Below, in pieces: positions 18,398-26,007 of a stretch of DNA of 45,122 nucleotides. The notes below the pieces were generated by a model. The model had not been told where the DNA came from. It ran no database searches and saw only the letters and a list, made by a program, of their open reading frames with translations. Origin of the DNA: Desulfatitalea alkaliphila (GTDB lineage: Bacteria; Desulfobacterota; Desulfobacteria; Desulfobacterales; Desulfosarcinaceae). Positions within the stretch are counted from its first letter, which is position 1; each line of letters opens with the position of its first letter. Location of the stretch: assembly GCF_022968795.1 (NCBI RefSeq), contig NZ_JALJRB010000036.1, forward strand, positions 1 through 45,122, given 5' to 3'. A program made the translations under genes and the position numbers.

Positions 18398-19393
18398 TCA
18401 ACGCCCTTGTTCTTCGGCGCCCATGGCCGATGGCCGGCCCGATTTGCGGCCGTTGCGAACATTGGCAGGCAAAGGCCGCAAATCGGACACGATGCCCAGC
18501 AACACCATCAGGCGCAGAATGTAATAGGTGATGTCGACCTCCCACCAGAAAAAGCCCTGGCGCGCCGAGATGGGATAGTGATGATGGTTGTTGTGCCACC
18601 CCTCCCCCAGAGTGATCAGGGCCAGCAGGGCGTTGTTGCGGCTGTGGTCCGGCGTGTCGTAGCGTCGGGTGCCGATGAGGTGGTCGATGGAGTTGATGGT
18701 CATGGTGGCGTGCAGCAGCACGATGGTGGAGACGGCAAAGCCCCAAATCAACAGTTGCGGGCCGTTGGTTCGCAGCCCGGGTGCGACGGCGGCCAGCAGT
18801 TCGCCCAATCCGTAGAGAAAGGCGGCCAGAACAAGCGGCATCAAGATGTCCCAGCGGTTGAGCCAGCGCAGCTCCGGAAACCGGGCCCAGTCCTTCACAT
18901 AGGGCCAGCGGGTGGGAAAATTGGCCGGCGACAGGATCCAGCCCACATGGCTCCACCAGAAGCCGTGCTGGACCGGTGAATGGGGATCATCCGGCTGATC
19001 GGCACAGCGGTGGTGATGGCGGTGGTGGGCGGCCCACCACAAGGGACCGCGCTGCATGGCGCTGCTGCCCGCCAGCGCGAACACAAACTGCCATACCCGA
19101 TTGACCTTGTAAGTTCTATGGGAGAAGTATCGGTGATAGATGCCGGTGATGGCAAACATCCTTACCAGGTAGAGCACCGCGGCCACCACCAGTGCCGTTG
19201 GGCTGACCCCGACCCAGAACACCAGCAGGCACATGAGGTGGACCAGAATGAGGGGTACGGCGCGCAGCCAATCCACGGTATAAGGAGAAGCCGGTGGGCC
19301 TGAAGCAGTTGTTTGCGCTTCGGAATCGAACCACTGTCGCAAAGTGGTCCACACGCTGTTTTGCTCGATACGGTTCCGCGGATTGTCCGTCAT
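18398..19393 (-). CDS. Acyl-CoA/acyl-lipid delta-9-type fatty acid desaturase
   Basis: The 331-residue membrane protein has the three histidine boxes of the di-iron desaturases: HRYFSH at 87-92, HHRHHH at 123-128 and HNNHHH in the C-terminal third, between pairs of membrane helices. These enzymes use O2 and electrons from a redox carrier to insert a cis double bond, usually at delta-9, into a saturated acyl chain. That product is the substrate needed by the CFA-type enzymes encoded downstream, so it fits as the first step of the island. AAGGA lies about 12 bases before the ATG. An O2-dependent desaturase is unexpected if the host is a strict anaerobe, which suggests it works under micro-oxic exposure. 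Confidence 0.92.
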   Translation of the reverse strand: MTDNPRNRIEQNSVWTTLRQWFDSEAQTTASGPPASPYTVDWLRAVPLILVHLMCLLVFWVGVSPTALVVAAVLYLVRMFAITGIYHRYFSHRTYKVNRVWQFVFALAGSSAMQRGPLWWAAHHRHHHRCADQPDDPHSPVQHGFWWSHVGWILSPANFPTRWPYVKDWARFPELRWLNRWDILMPLVLAAFLYGLGELLAAVAPGLRTNGPQLLIWGFAVSTIVLLHATMTINSIDHLIGTRRYDTPDHSRNNALLALITLGEGWHNNHHHYPISARQGFFWWEVDITYYILRLMVLLGIVSDLRPLPANVRNGRKSGRPSAMGAEEQGR

Positions 19394-19558
19394 GGGTCGG
19401 AAGTTCCTTCGCTGAGAGGACTGTTTGGCTCAAACAGCCATCCCTGTAAGCACGTATGCTTCGATGGCCATAGAAAGCAACAAAAAACTGCGGCCTTTCA
19501 AAGATATGTCAATTCCAATCCATGGGCAGTAAAATGAGGGGCTGTTGATAGCAGAGCA

Positions 19559-19633
19559 GGGGGGGACGCCCTTAACTTTTTAACTTACTGCCTTTTTTTG
19601 GGCGGTAAGTTAAAAAGTTAAGGGCGTCCCCCC
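19559..19633. repeat. 33-bp-stem palindrome (REP/MITE-like element)
   Basis: The arm 19559-19592 pairs with 19601-19633 over 33 base pairs with one G.T pair, around an eight-base T-rich loop. The outer part is G/C-rich (GGGGGGACGCC) and the inner part AT-rich (TTAACTTTTTAACTTA). It is far longer than an ordinary terminator and has the look of a dispersed palindromic unit of the REP or MITE type mobilised by Y1-type transposases. No transposase is present nearby. Confidence 0.75.
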
Positions 19634-19651
19634 GAACGTCCCCGAATATAT

Positions 19652-20275
19652 TTACTCACCTCTCGATCGTTGGACAAATGTTACAATCTCTTGCAGTATT
19701 TCATCGAGCGTCATTAGGCTTGCATTGAAGACCATATGGTAATGCAAGGGATCTTTATAGTTGTAGTTCTTGAACAAAGAATATAAGTTTCGCCGCTTTT
19801 TGTCCCCAATTTCAACGTCCTTTTCTGCTTCCGCAGCGGTGAGATTGTAATGCTCTCGTATAAATGCCACGCGATCCTTCTTTTCTGCAACAAGCAAAAA
19901 ATGGAGCGTTTTGGGGTGGCCTTCCAGAAAAAGTGGCGAACCTCTACCCAGCAAAATGATATTGTCATTTTTTGCCAGGTCCAAGATGACTTCTTTCAGT
20001 GTCTTAGCATAAATGGTTTCGTCAATATAGCCAAACTCTTCCCCAGTCATTCGGTCCATGTAGCTTTTGCTCAACATGGCGGTAACGGCTTTGGAAAAGA
20101 AGCCGCCGGCTATATTTTCAATGTCTTGAACCGCTTCGTGGGTAACATTGACCCGTCGCGCCAGCTCGTGAATCACCACATCGTCAAGAAACCGGTAACC
20201 CAGCGCGTTGGCCAATCGCAATCCAAGTGTTCGACCACCTGCCCCGAATTGGCGAGCTATTGTGATGACGGCCAT
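19652..20275 (-). CDS. Cytidylate kinase-like family protein
   Basis: This 207-residue protein matches the cytidylate-kinase-like (Cytidylate_kin2) family: N-terminal ITIARQFGAGGRTLGLRLA, a degenerate P-loop with GAGGRTLG, then LLGRGSPLFLEGHP and a LID-like region rich in Lys and Arg near residue 160. Members resemble P-loop nucleoside monophosphate kinases; true CMP kinase activity is not established for this group. AAGGAGG precedes the ATG. Its base composition is visibly more AT-rich than the flanking genes, it lies directly next to the 33-bp palindrome, and the 10-mer CGTCCCCGAA occurs on both sides of it (19637-19646, 20463-20472), so recent acquisition is possible. Confidence 0.85.
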   Translation of the reverse strand: MAVITIARQFGAGGRTLGLRLANALGYRFLDDVVIHELARRVNVTHEAVQDIENIAGGFFSKAVTAMLSKSYMDRMTGEEFGYIDETIYAKTLKEVILDLAKNDNIILLGRGSPLFLEGHPKTLHFLLVAEKKDRVAFIREHYNLTAAEAEKDVEIGDKKRRNLYSLFKNYNYKDPLHYHMVFNASLMTLDEILQEIVTFVQRSRGE

Positions 20276-20472
20276 GGATCCTCCTTGTAGAAATCAAAAA
20301 TTGCGTGCTTGTGCGGCTCGAGAAAGCCTCCGCGATTGCCAAGTGGGTCAAGCCGATCGGGAATATGCACATTTTCCATCCAATACTCTATTATAATCGA
20401 TTGCCCCTAACATGGGAATAAGCCTTTTTACGGTGAGAAAGGGATATGAGAAGGCGAATACGCGTCCCCGAA

Positions 20473-21252
20473 CTATGCGATGATGTCATTTTCGAGGAGT
20501 TGGGTGCAGGTGCGGGCGGTTAGGACGGTGTCCGGGTGATCGATGTCCAGCAGGCCGATGTTCAGGCCGGCGGCGGCCAGCATGGGGAGGAAGGTGCGCT
20601 GCATGGCCTGTTTGATTTTGCCGGGCATGCGGCCGGCGGTCAGGTTGGAGAGTCCGGCGATGGTGCGCACTGGAAAACCGAGCAGGTCCGGAAGGGTGCG
20701 CAGCAGGGTGAGCAGGTGCCGGTTGTGCCGGGGGCCATCGGCCCAGATCAGCGGAGCGACCACCGGATCGATGATCAGTTGCGCGTCGGACAGGCCGGTT
20801 GCTTGAAAGGCGCTGTACAGGTCCAAGGCGACGGCGATGCACTCCTCTTCGCTGACGGGCACCTGGCTGTCGGGGGTCAGCAGGTAGCCGACGATATCAC
20901 AGCCGTATTGGCCCGCCAGGGGCAGAATTTGCGCCAGTTTGGCCGGCTCCAGGGAGAAGCCGTTGAGAATGACGCGGTTGCTGCGACCTGCGGCCAGGCC
21001 GGCGGCCATGGCGGCGGGATTGACCGTGTCCAGCATCAGCGGCAGGGTGGTGACGGCGCAGACGGTCTCCACCAGGAAGGTCATGCGGCCTACCGGATCG
21101 CGGTTCAAGGGGCCGGGGTTGATGTCGATCCAATCCGCGCCGGCTTCCGCGCAACGGCGCGCCATGGCGGCAATGGGGGCCGGATCCAGCTGTTCGATGG
21201 CCTTGGCGATGGTCGGCTGGGTGACGCGCAGGTTGTCGGCGGCGATGATCAT
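20473..21252 (-). CDS. Pterin-binding (DHPS/MeTr-like) protein
   Basis: The 259-residue TIM-barrel protein has pterin-binding domain motifs: IIAADNLRVTQP at the start, GADWIDINPGPLNRDP near residue 45, PLMLDTVNPAAM, and RVILNGFSLEP. These resemble both dihydropteroate synthase and the methyltetrahydrofolate:corrinoid methyltransferases (AcsE/MtrH type). The absence of the usual long DHPS loops and the reading DINPGP favour the methyltransferase-like group, which moves methyl groups between folate and a corrinoid protein in anaerobic one-carbon metabolism. No corrinoid protein is encoded nearby. The frame is open to 21468, but the family start MIIAADN is at 21252. The ribosome binding site is weak. 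Confidence 0.78.
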   Translation of the reverse strand: MIIAADNLRVTQPTIAKAIEQLDPAPIAAMARRCAEAGADWIDINPGPLNRDPVGRMTFLVETVCAVTTLPLMLDTVNPAAMAAGLAAGRSNRVILNGFSLEPAKLAQILPLAGQYGCDIVGYLLTPDSQVPVSEEECIAVALDLYSAFQATGLSDAQLIIDPVVAPLIWADGPRHNRHLLTLLRTLPDLLGFPVRTIAGLSNLTAGRMPGKIKQAMQRTFLPMLAAAGLNIGLLDIDHPDTVLTARTCTQLLENDIIA

Positions 21253-21358
21253 CTCTATAATGCTCTTGTGGGTTCTTGCTTGTGAATCTTTGTGGCGTGG
21301 TCGGTGCATGGCGGTTTTTTGTTGTGTGCCCGCGACCACTGCGCAGGCATACCATTTC

Positions 21359-21411
21359 CCCGACAATGGTGGAAGACCGAAAGATGCGATGGTGGCAGGT
21401 TCATTGTCGGG
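21359..21411. promoter_or_regulatory. 10-bp inverted repeat in a divergent promoter region
   Basis: CCCGACAATG at 21359-21368 is perfectly inverted as CATTGTCGGG at 21402-21411, with 33 bases between. It lies between the divergent pterin-binding and sugar dehydrogenase genes, so it may be an operator pair or a long-loop RNA hairpin. No matching regulator gene is adjacent. Confidence 0.35.
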
Positions 21412-21501
21412 TGTGGCTGAGGTGGCGTTTCGGCGCATCGTAGAGAGTGGATGCGATGCGTATTTCATACATTTTGCGCATCAATCCAAGGAGGTGGGCG
21501 A

Positions 21502-22665
21502 ATGCAACTTAAGGATTATTGCCGGCGCGTTGTCGTGGCCTGGCTGGTCGTGCTGTCGTTGTCGGCCGGTGCCGTTCATGCGGATCCGGTGGTCGGCGGG
21601 ACGCCCCAGACGGTGCCGGATACCCAGCGATCCGAACTGAACGACTATGTCGTGGAGACCTGGATCGAAGGATTGGAGATTCCCTGGTCCCTGGTTTTTC
21701 TCTCGCCAACCGAGGCCCTGGTAAGTGAGCGGCCGGGGCGGATTCGGCGGATTGTTGAGGGACGACTCCTGCCGGATGCTTATGCGGCGCCTGAGGTGCT
21801 GCACACCGGGGAGGGCGGTCTGATGGGCCTGGCCGTTCATCCCCGATTTCCCGATGTGCCCTACATCTATGCCATGCACACCTATCGGGAGGGGGGGCGG
21901 CCCGCCAACCGGGTGGTGCGGTTGCGTCACGAAGGCGAGCGGGCCACCCTGGACCGGGTGATCATCGACGATATTCCGGGCCACCGTGTGCACAACGGCG
22001 GGCGGATCGGATTCGGCCCCGACGGCATGCTTTACGTCACCACCGGCGACATTTGGCAAGCCGAGCTGGCCCAGGATGCCGACTCCCTGGCCGGCAAGAT
22101 ATTGCGTTTGACCCCCGACGGCGCCATTCCGGCGGACAATCCCACGGAGGGATCGCCGGTCTACTCCCTGGGCCACCGCAACCCCCAGGGCCTGGCCTGG
22201 CATCCGGGCACCGGCGCGCTTTTCTCATCGGAGCACGGCCCGTCGGGCGAGTATGGTCTGCGCGGCCGGGATATCATCAATCTGATAGAGAAGGGGGGCA
22301 ACTACGGCTGGCCACGGACCGTGGGCAAGGCCGACCGGCCGCCCTATATCGATCCCCTGATCATGTGGGAACAGGCCACTCCGCCAGGGGGCATGGCCTT
22401 CTGGGGCGGCGACCTTTTCGTGGCCACCCTGCGCAGCCGTGCGCTGATCCGTATTCAACTGGCGCAACAGGAGGGCAGCTTTCAAGTGACGGCCATCGAG
22501 CGCTGGTTCGACCCGGACCACGGCGACACCACCTTCGGTCGTTTGCGGGATACGGTGGTGGGCCCCGACGACCGCCTTTATTTGCTGACTTCCAACCGCG
22601 ACGGCCGCGGCCGTACCCGTGCGGGCGATGACCGCATCGTGCGCATCACAGGACGCGGGCGATAG
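21502..22665 (+). CDS. PQQ-dependent sugar dehydrogenase (Gdh/sorbosone type)
   Basis: This 387-residue secreted beta-propeller protein has a signal peptide (RRVVVAWLVVLSLSAGAVHA). It matches the soluble glucose/sorbosone dehydrogenase family: IPWSLVFLSPTEALVSERPGRI, the GGLMGLAVHPRFP motif near residue 95, HNGGRIGFGPDGMLYVTTGD near 155-175, SLGHRNPQGLAWHPGTG and SEHGPSGEYG. Family members oxidise aldose sugars with PQQ in the periplasm, while several homologues, such as YliI/Asd-type, are only assumed to. The start at 21502 is set by AAGGAGGTGG; the in-frame ATG at 21451 is not supported. It stands alone between convergent and divergent neighbours. Confidence 0.88.
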   Translation: MQLKDYCRRVVVAWLVVLSLSAGAVHADPVVGGTPQTVPDTQRSELNDYVVETWIEGLEIPWSLVFLSPTEALVSERPGRIRRIVEGRLLPDAYAAPEVLHTGEGGLMGLAVHPRFPDVPYIYAMHTYREGGRPANRVVRLRHEGERATLDRVIIDDIPGHRVHNGGRIGFGPDGMLYVTTGDIWQAELAQDADSLAGKILRLTPDGAIPADNPTEGSPVYSLGHRNPQGLAWHPGTGALFSSEHGPSGEYGLRGRDIINLIEKGGNYGWPRTVGKADRPPYIDPLIMWEQATPPGGMAFWGGDLFVATLRSRALIRIQLAQQEGSFQVTAIERWFDPDHGDTTFGRLRDTVVGPDDRLYLLTSNRDGRGRTRAGDDRIVRITGRGR

Positions 22666-22724
22666 GCCGGTGGTTTATGGACAGAGAATAGGGCGTGGCG
22701 ACATGGTGGGCGGCCTGTGATGTT

Positions 22725-24125
22725 CTATTTCTTGAGCTGTTCCGACTTGCCGGCCGGCAGGTTGAAGCGTTGGATCTTGGTGTAGAGGGAGCGACGGGAG
22801 ATGCCCAGGATTTCACTGGCGCGGGTGCGGTTGTAATTGGTGTATTGCAGGGTGCGGGCGATCAACTCCTTTTGCACCTCCTCCATGGACATGCCGATGC
22901 GGATGGTCATGGTCATGTCCTCGTTCTGCAGCCGGCTGATGCGGGCGGGCAGTTGCGCGGGCTCCAGGATATCGCCCGGGCAGGAGATCACCGCCCGCTG
23001 AATCACATTTTTCAGCTCCCGGACGTTGCCGGGCCAGGCGTAGGCCTCCAGGCAACTGATGAAATCGCTGGAGATGCCGCGAATGGTCTTCTGAAAATCG
23101 TCGCAAGCTTCCTTGATCAAATGGTCCACCAGCAAGTTGATATCGCCGTGCCGCTCGCGCAGCGGCGGCATGGTCAGATGCAGCACATCGAGCCGGTAGT
23201 ATAAATCTTCCCTGAATCGGCCGCGGCGGATCTCCTCGGCCAGGTCGGCGTTGGTGGCCGCGATCACGCGCACATCCACCGACTGCACCTCCTGGCTGCC
23301 GATACGGCAAAACTCCTGGGTTTCCAGCAGGCGCAACAAACTGATCTGCATTTTGCTGTCGATGGTGGCGATCTCATCCAGAAAGACCGTGCCGCCGTCG
23401 GCCACTTCGAAGGAGCCCTTGCGCTGCCTGGTGGCGCCGGTGAAGGCGCCGCTTTCATGACCGAACAGCTCGCTGGCCACCAGGTCACCGGGCAGGGAAC
23501 CGATATGGACCGGCACGCACGGTCGCATTGCGCGGGCGCTCAATTCATGGATGGCGCGGGCGGCCAGCTCCTTGCCCGTGCCGGTTTCGCCGGAGAGCAG
23601 TACCGGGATGTCGGTGGCCGCGGCCTGGCGGATCTGGCGGTAAACATGCTGCATGGCGGCGGAACGGCCCACCATGCTTTCGAAGGTGGTTCTTTCGCCC
23701 TCGGATTTCAGCAGCCTGTTGGGTCCCATTTGGGGCGCTTTTTCCAATGCGGTTTCGATGAGCAGTTTCAGTTCTTCGTCGCTGACCGGCAGCACCGCAT
23801 AGTGGAAAACGCCGGCACGCAGCGCCTGGTGCGCGATCTTGAGTCGGCCGGGATCGGCCAGGAAAAGGATCTGGGTGGCGGGGCACTTGGCCGAAACCAA
23901 CTCCAGGATGTCCATGGCATTGTTGATGTGGTCATGGGCCACACTGCTGGAAAAGAGCATCAGGTCGAAAACCGCCCGCTCGAAGCGGTCGAGCACTTCG
24001 TCCAGGCTGCGTTCATAGGCCAGGGTGACATTCTCCTCGCCGAAAATAGTCAGGACTTGGCGGGCCAGTTGGCGGCCTTTGTCAACGCAGATGATGCGGG
24101 GTTTTGCCGATGGTCGTGGTTCCAA
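22725..24125 (-). CDS. Sigma-54-dependent activator with degenerate receiver
   Basis: The 466-residue protein has an N-terminal receiver-like domain (about 8-125), an AAA+ sigma-54 activation domain (about 150-385) and a Fis-type HTH (about 425-455, RTRASEILGISRRSLYTKIQ). Walker A is GETGTGKE at 179-186, GAFTGA for sigma-54 contact is at 226-231, and GGTVFLDEI is Walker B, so the motor looks active. The receiver is not: the phospho-acceptor Asp is replaced in FDLMLFSSS (Ser 59), and the acidic pair reads VDKG. Control is therefore probably by a ligand or partner rather than by phosphorylation. The start codon is TTG with AAGGA seven bases upstream. It is divergent from two methyltransferase genes that have a -24/-12 promoter, its likely target. 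Confidence 0.9.
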   Translation of the reverse strand: MEPRPSAKPRIICVDKGRQLARQVLTIFGEENVTLAYERSLDEVLDRFERAVFDLMLFSSSVAHDHINNAMDILELVSAKCPATQILFLADPGRLKIAHQALRAGVFHYAVLPVSDEELKLLIETALEKAPQMGPNRLLKSEGERTTFESMVGRSAAMQHVYRQIRQAAATDIPVLLSGETGTGKELAARAIHELSARAMRPCVPVHIGSLPGDLVASELFGHESGAFTGATRQRKGSFEVADGGTVFLDEIATIDSKMQISLLRLLETQEFCRIGSQEVQSVDVRVIAATNADLAEEIRRGRFREDLYYRLDVLHLTMPPLRERHGDINLLVDHLIKEACDDFQKTIRGISSDFISCLEAYAWPGNVRELKNVIQRAVISCPGDILEPAQLPARISRLQNEDMTMTIRIGMSMEEVQKELIARTLQYTNYNRTRASEILGISRRSLYTKIQRFNLPAGKSEQLKK

Positions 24126-24438
24126 TTGGGATATCCTTAATGGGTTCGGGAAAAATATGCACAGGATGGTAGAGGCAACAATAGTGGATCAGCGGGAATT
24201 CATGGTTCCGACCCATATCAGAAGGTTGCACGGAAAGCAAGCTTGTGATCGGGACCGGTGCGCTCGTTCGGCCATGGTGTTCAATGCAAAAACTGCAATG
24301 AGAAAAAGTTACCCGATAATAGGGTGCGTCCTGCCGCGACCGGCCGATTTTGCTCGTGTTTGCGCCATCGCCTCGAATTTTCAATCCGAGTGAACCGAGG
24401 GCGAAGGCACAATCAATAATATAAAAGTAAATGATTAC

Positions 24439-24454
24439 GATGTGTTGACACATC
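24439..24454 (+). promoter_or_regulatory. Candidate activator-binding palindrome (UAS)
   Basis: GATGTGT-TG-ACACATC is a perfect 7-bp inverted repeat centred about 34 bases upstream of the -24 element. Its TGTGTTGACACA core is of the kind bound by Fis-type HTH dimers of sigma-54 activators. It is closer than the usual 80-150 base distance, so binding here might be direct or might serve autoregulation. Confidence 0.45.
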
Positions 24455-24478
24455 CTCGGGTGTTCATGCCTTGCCGCG

Positions 24479-24495
24479 TTGGCATTTTAATTGCT
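24479..24495 (+). promoter_or_regulatory. Sigma-54 promoter (-24/-12)
   Basis: TTGGCAT-TTTAA-TTGCT fits the sigma-54 consensus TTGGCAC-N5-TTGCW with one mismatch and exact spacing. It lies about 165 bases before the first methyltransferase ATG on the same strand, with transcription expected near 24507. The sigma-54 activator gene next door runs in the opposite direction. Confidence 0.7.
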
Positions 24496-24661
24496 TCGTG
24501 TTGTGCCCTTCGGCGCTTGCGGTGCTCACCACCATGGGGATGTATCCGACGCGCGCCACTTTTCGTGACAAACCAATCCAATACACATGCAACCGGAACG
24601 CATGGACAAGGCGCGGCGCCTGGCGGTCATCGCGGCGGCGCGCCGCAAACAAGGAGGTTCA

Positions 24662-25300
24662 ATGGAAGCGAAACAAGAGACACCGAAACTGTGGGAAGCC
24701 ACCTATGAAGCCAAAACGGCGCAAGAACTGGCCGATGCCTATGGCGAGTGGGCCGAACTGTATGACCGGGACACGATCAAGGTGATGGGCTATGTGGGGC
24801 CCCAGACGGCTGTCTCCATGCTCGACGGTTATCTCAATTCCAAAGGGTGCAGGGTGCTCGATGCCGGTTGCGGTACCGGCCTGGTGGGCGAGTTTCTCAA
24901 GCACAAAGGCTACAAGAACATCGATGCCATGGACTACTCCGAGGATATGCTGGTGGAGGCCGAGAAAAAGTCGGTATACAAAAAGCTGTTCCAGGAGGAT
25001 CTCAACGAGGGACTGGAAATTCCGGACAACAGTTACGATGCCACCATCTGCGTGGGCACTTTCACCTATGCCCATGTCGGGCCGGAAGCCTTCGAGGAGT
25101 TGCTGCGGGTGACCAAACCCGGCGGTTACATCTGTTTCACCATTCGCGACGGTGCCTACGAGGAGTACAATTACCGCGAAAAGATGCTGGAATTGGAAGC
25201 TTCGTCCCAATGGGAGCTACAGGAGCTGCGGGAGGCGGATTACTTGGTCAATGAAAAGGTGACCGCCAAATTCTGCACCTACAAAGTCCTCGCCAACTGA
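24662..25300 (+). CDS. Class I SAM-dependent methyltransferase (paralogue 1)
   Basis: The 212-residue protein has the class I methyltransferase core: motif I CRVLDAGCGTGLVGEFL near residue 62, DAMDYSEDML, the acidic IPDNSYDATICVGTFTY, and TKPGGYICFTIRDGAYEEY. It resembles the WBSCR27-like group, whose substrates are unknown small molecules. AAGGAGG at 24651 sets the start. It is clearly paralogous to the next gene, which shares the order and wording of all motifs, so the pair arose by tandem duplication. It should be expressed from the sigma-54 promoter upstream. The substrate cannot be inferred. Confidence 0.88.
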   Translation: MEAKQETPKLWEATYEAKTAQELADAYGEWAELYDRDTIKVMGYVGPQTAVSMLDGYLNSKGCRVLDAGCGTGLVGEFLKHKGYKNIDAMDYSEDMLVEAEKKSVYKKLFQEDLNEGLEIPDNSYDATICVGTFTYAHVGPEAFEELLRVTKPGGYICFTIRDGAYEEYNYREKMLELEASSQWELQELREADYLVNEKVTAKFCTYKVLAN

Positions 25301-25365
25301 TTGCGGACAGCTACCCGCGGCGCAATGCCAAGTAACCAGCACCAAGCACCAAGAAGGAGTGTACA

Positions 25366-25992
25366 ATGGTTAGCAACAACCAAACACTGGACAAAGTATA
25401 TACGGCCCAGAATCACACAGAGCTGATGGATGCCTACAAGGATTGGGCCGGCGATTACGACAACGATACGGTGGGCCGTTTCGGTTACGTGGCGCACATT
25501 GCCTCCGCCGAGGCTCTGGACAAGGCGCTCGACCGCAAAGACGCCTGCATCCTGGATGCGGGCTGCGGCACCGGTTTGGTGGGTGAAGAGCTTGTCAAGA
25601 TGGGCTATTCGACCATGGACGCCCTGGACTATTCCAAGGAGATGCTTGACGAGGCGGAGCGCAAGCAGATCTACCGCAATCACATCCAGGCCGATTTGAG
25701 CCATCCGTTGGAGATGCAGGACAACAGCTACGATGCCGTCGTTTGCACCGGCACCTTCACCTACGGCCACGTCAAGGCCAACGCCTTCGACGAATTGATC
25801 CGCATCACCAAGCCCGGCGGCTTCATCTGCTTCACCATTCGCGAGGGGGCCTACGAAGATTACGGCTACCGCCAGCACATGATCGAACTCGAGCAGCAAA
25901 ACGCCTGGGAATTGACCGGTATGTACGAGACGGACTACCTGAAGAACGAAGGGGTCACCTGCAAGATGTGCACCTATAAGGTGTTGGTGTAG
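25366..25992 (+). CDS. Class I SAM-dependent methyltransferase (paralogue 2)
   Basis: The 208-residue protein is the tandem paralogue of the preceding gene: motif I ILDAGCGTGLVGEELVKMGY, then DALDYSKEML, MQDNSYDAVVCTGTFTYGHV and ITKPGGFICFTIREGAYEDYGYR. The C-terminal CTYKVL is shared by both. The two diverge most in their N-terminal 40 residues, where a substrate cap would sit, so they may act on different substrates or as a heterodimer. A strong ribosome binding site (AAGGAGTG) lies before the ATG. The 65-base gap holds no terminator, so it is likely cotranscribed with the first gene. Confidence 0.88.
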   Translation: MVSNNQTLDKVYTAQNHTELMDAYKDWAGDYDNDTVGRFGYVAHIASAEALDKALDRKDACILDAGCGTGLVGEELVKMGYSTMDALDYSKEMLDEAERKQIYRNHIQADLSHPLEMQDNSYDAVVCTGTFTYGHVKANAFDELIRITKPGGFICFTIREGAYEDYGYRQHMIELEQQNAWELTGMYETDYLKNEGVTCKMCTYKVLV

Positions 25993-26007
25993 GGTGCTCC
26001 GGCTGTT

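Larger units (their letters stand above)
24126..24661. other. Divergent regulatory region of the sigma-54 regulon
   Basis: This 536-base region separates the sigma-54 activator gene from the first methyltransferase gene. It holds the palindrome at 24439-24454 and the -24/-12 promoter at 24479-24495. The 24126-24420 part is AT-richer and contains only short frames without ribosome binding sites. An open frame from 24587 is in phase with the methyltransferase, but the strong AAGGAGG at 24651 places translation initiation at 24662. Confidence 0.5.
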
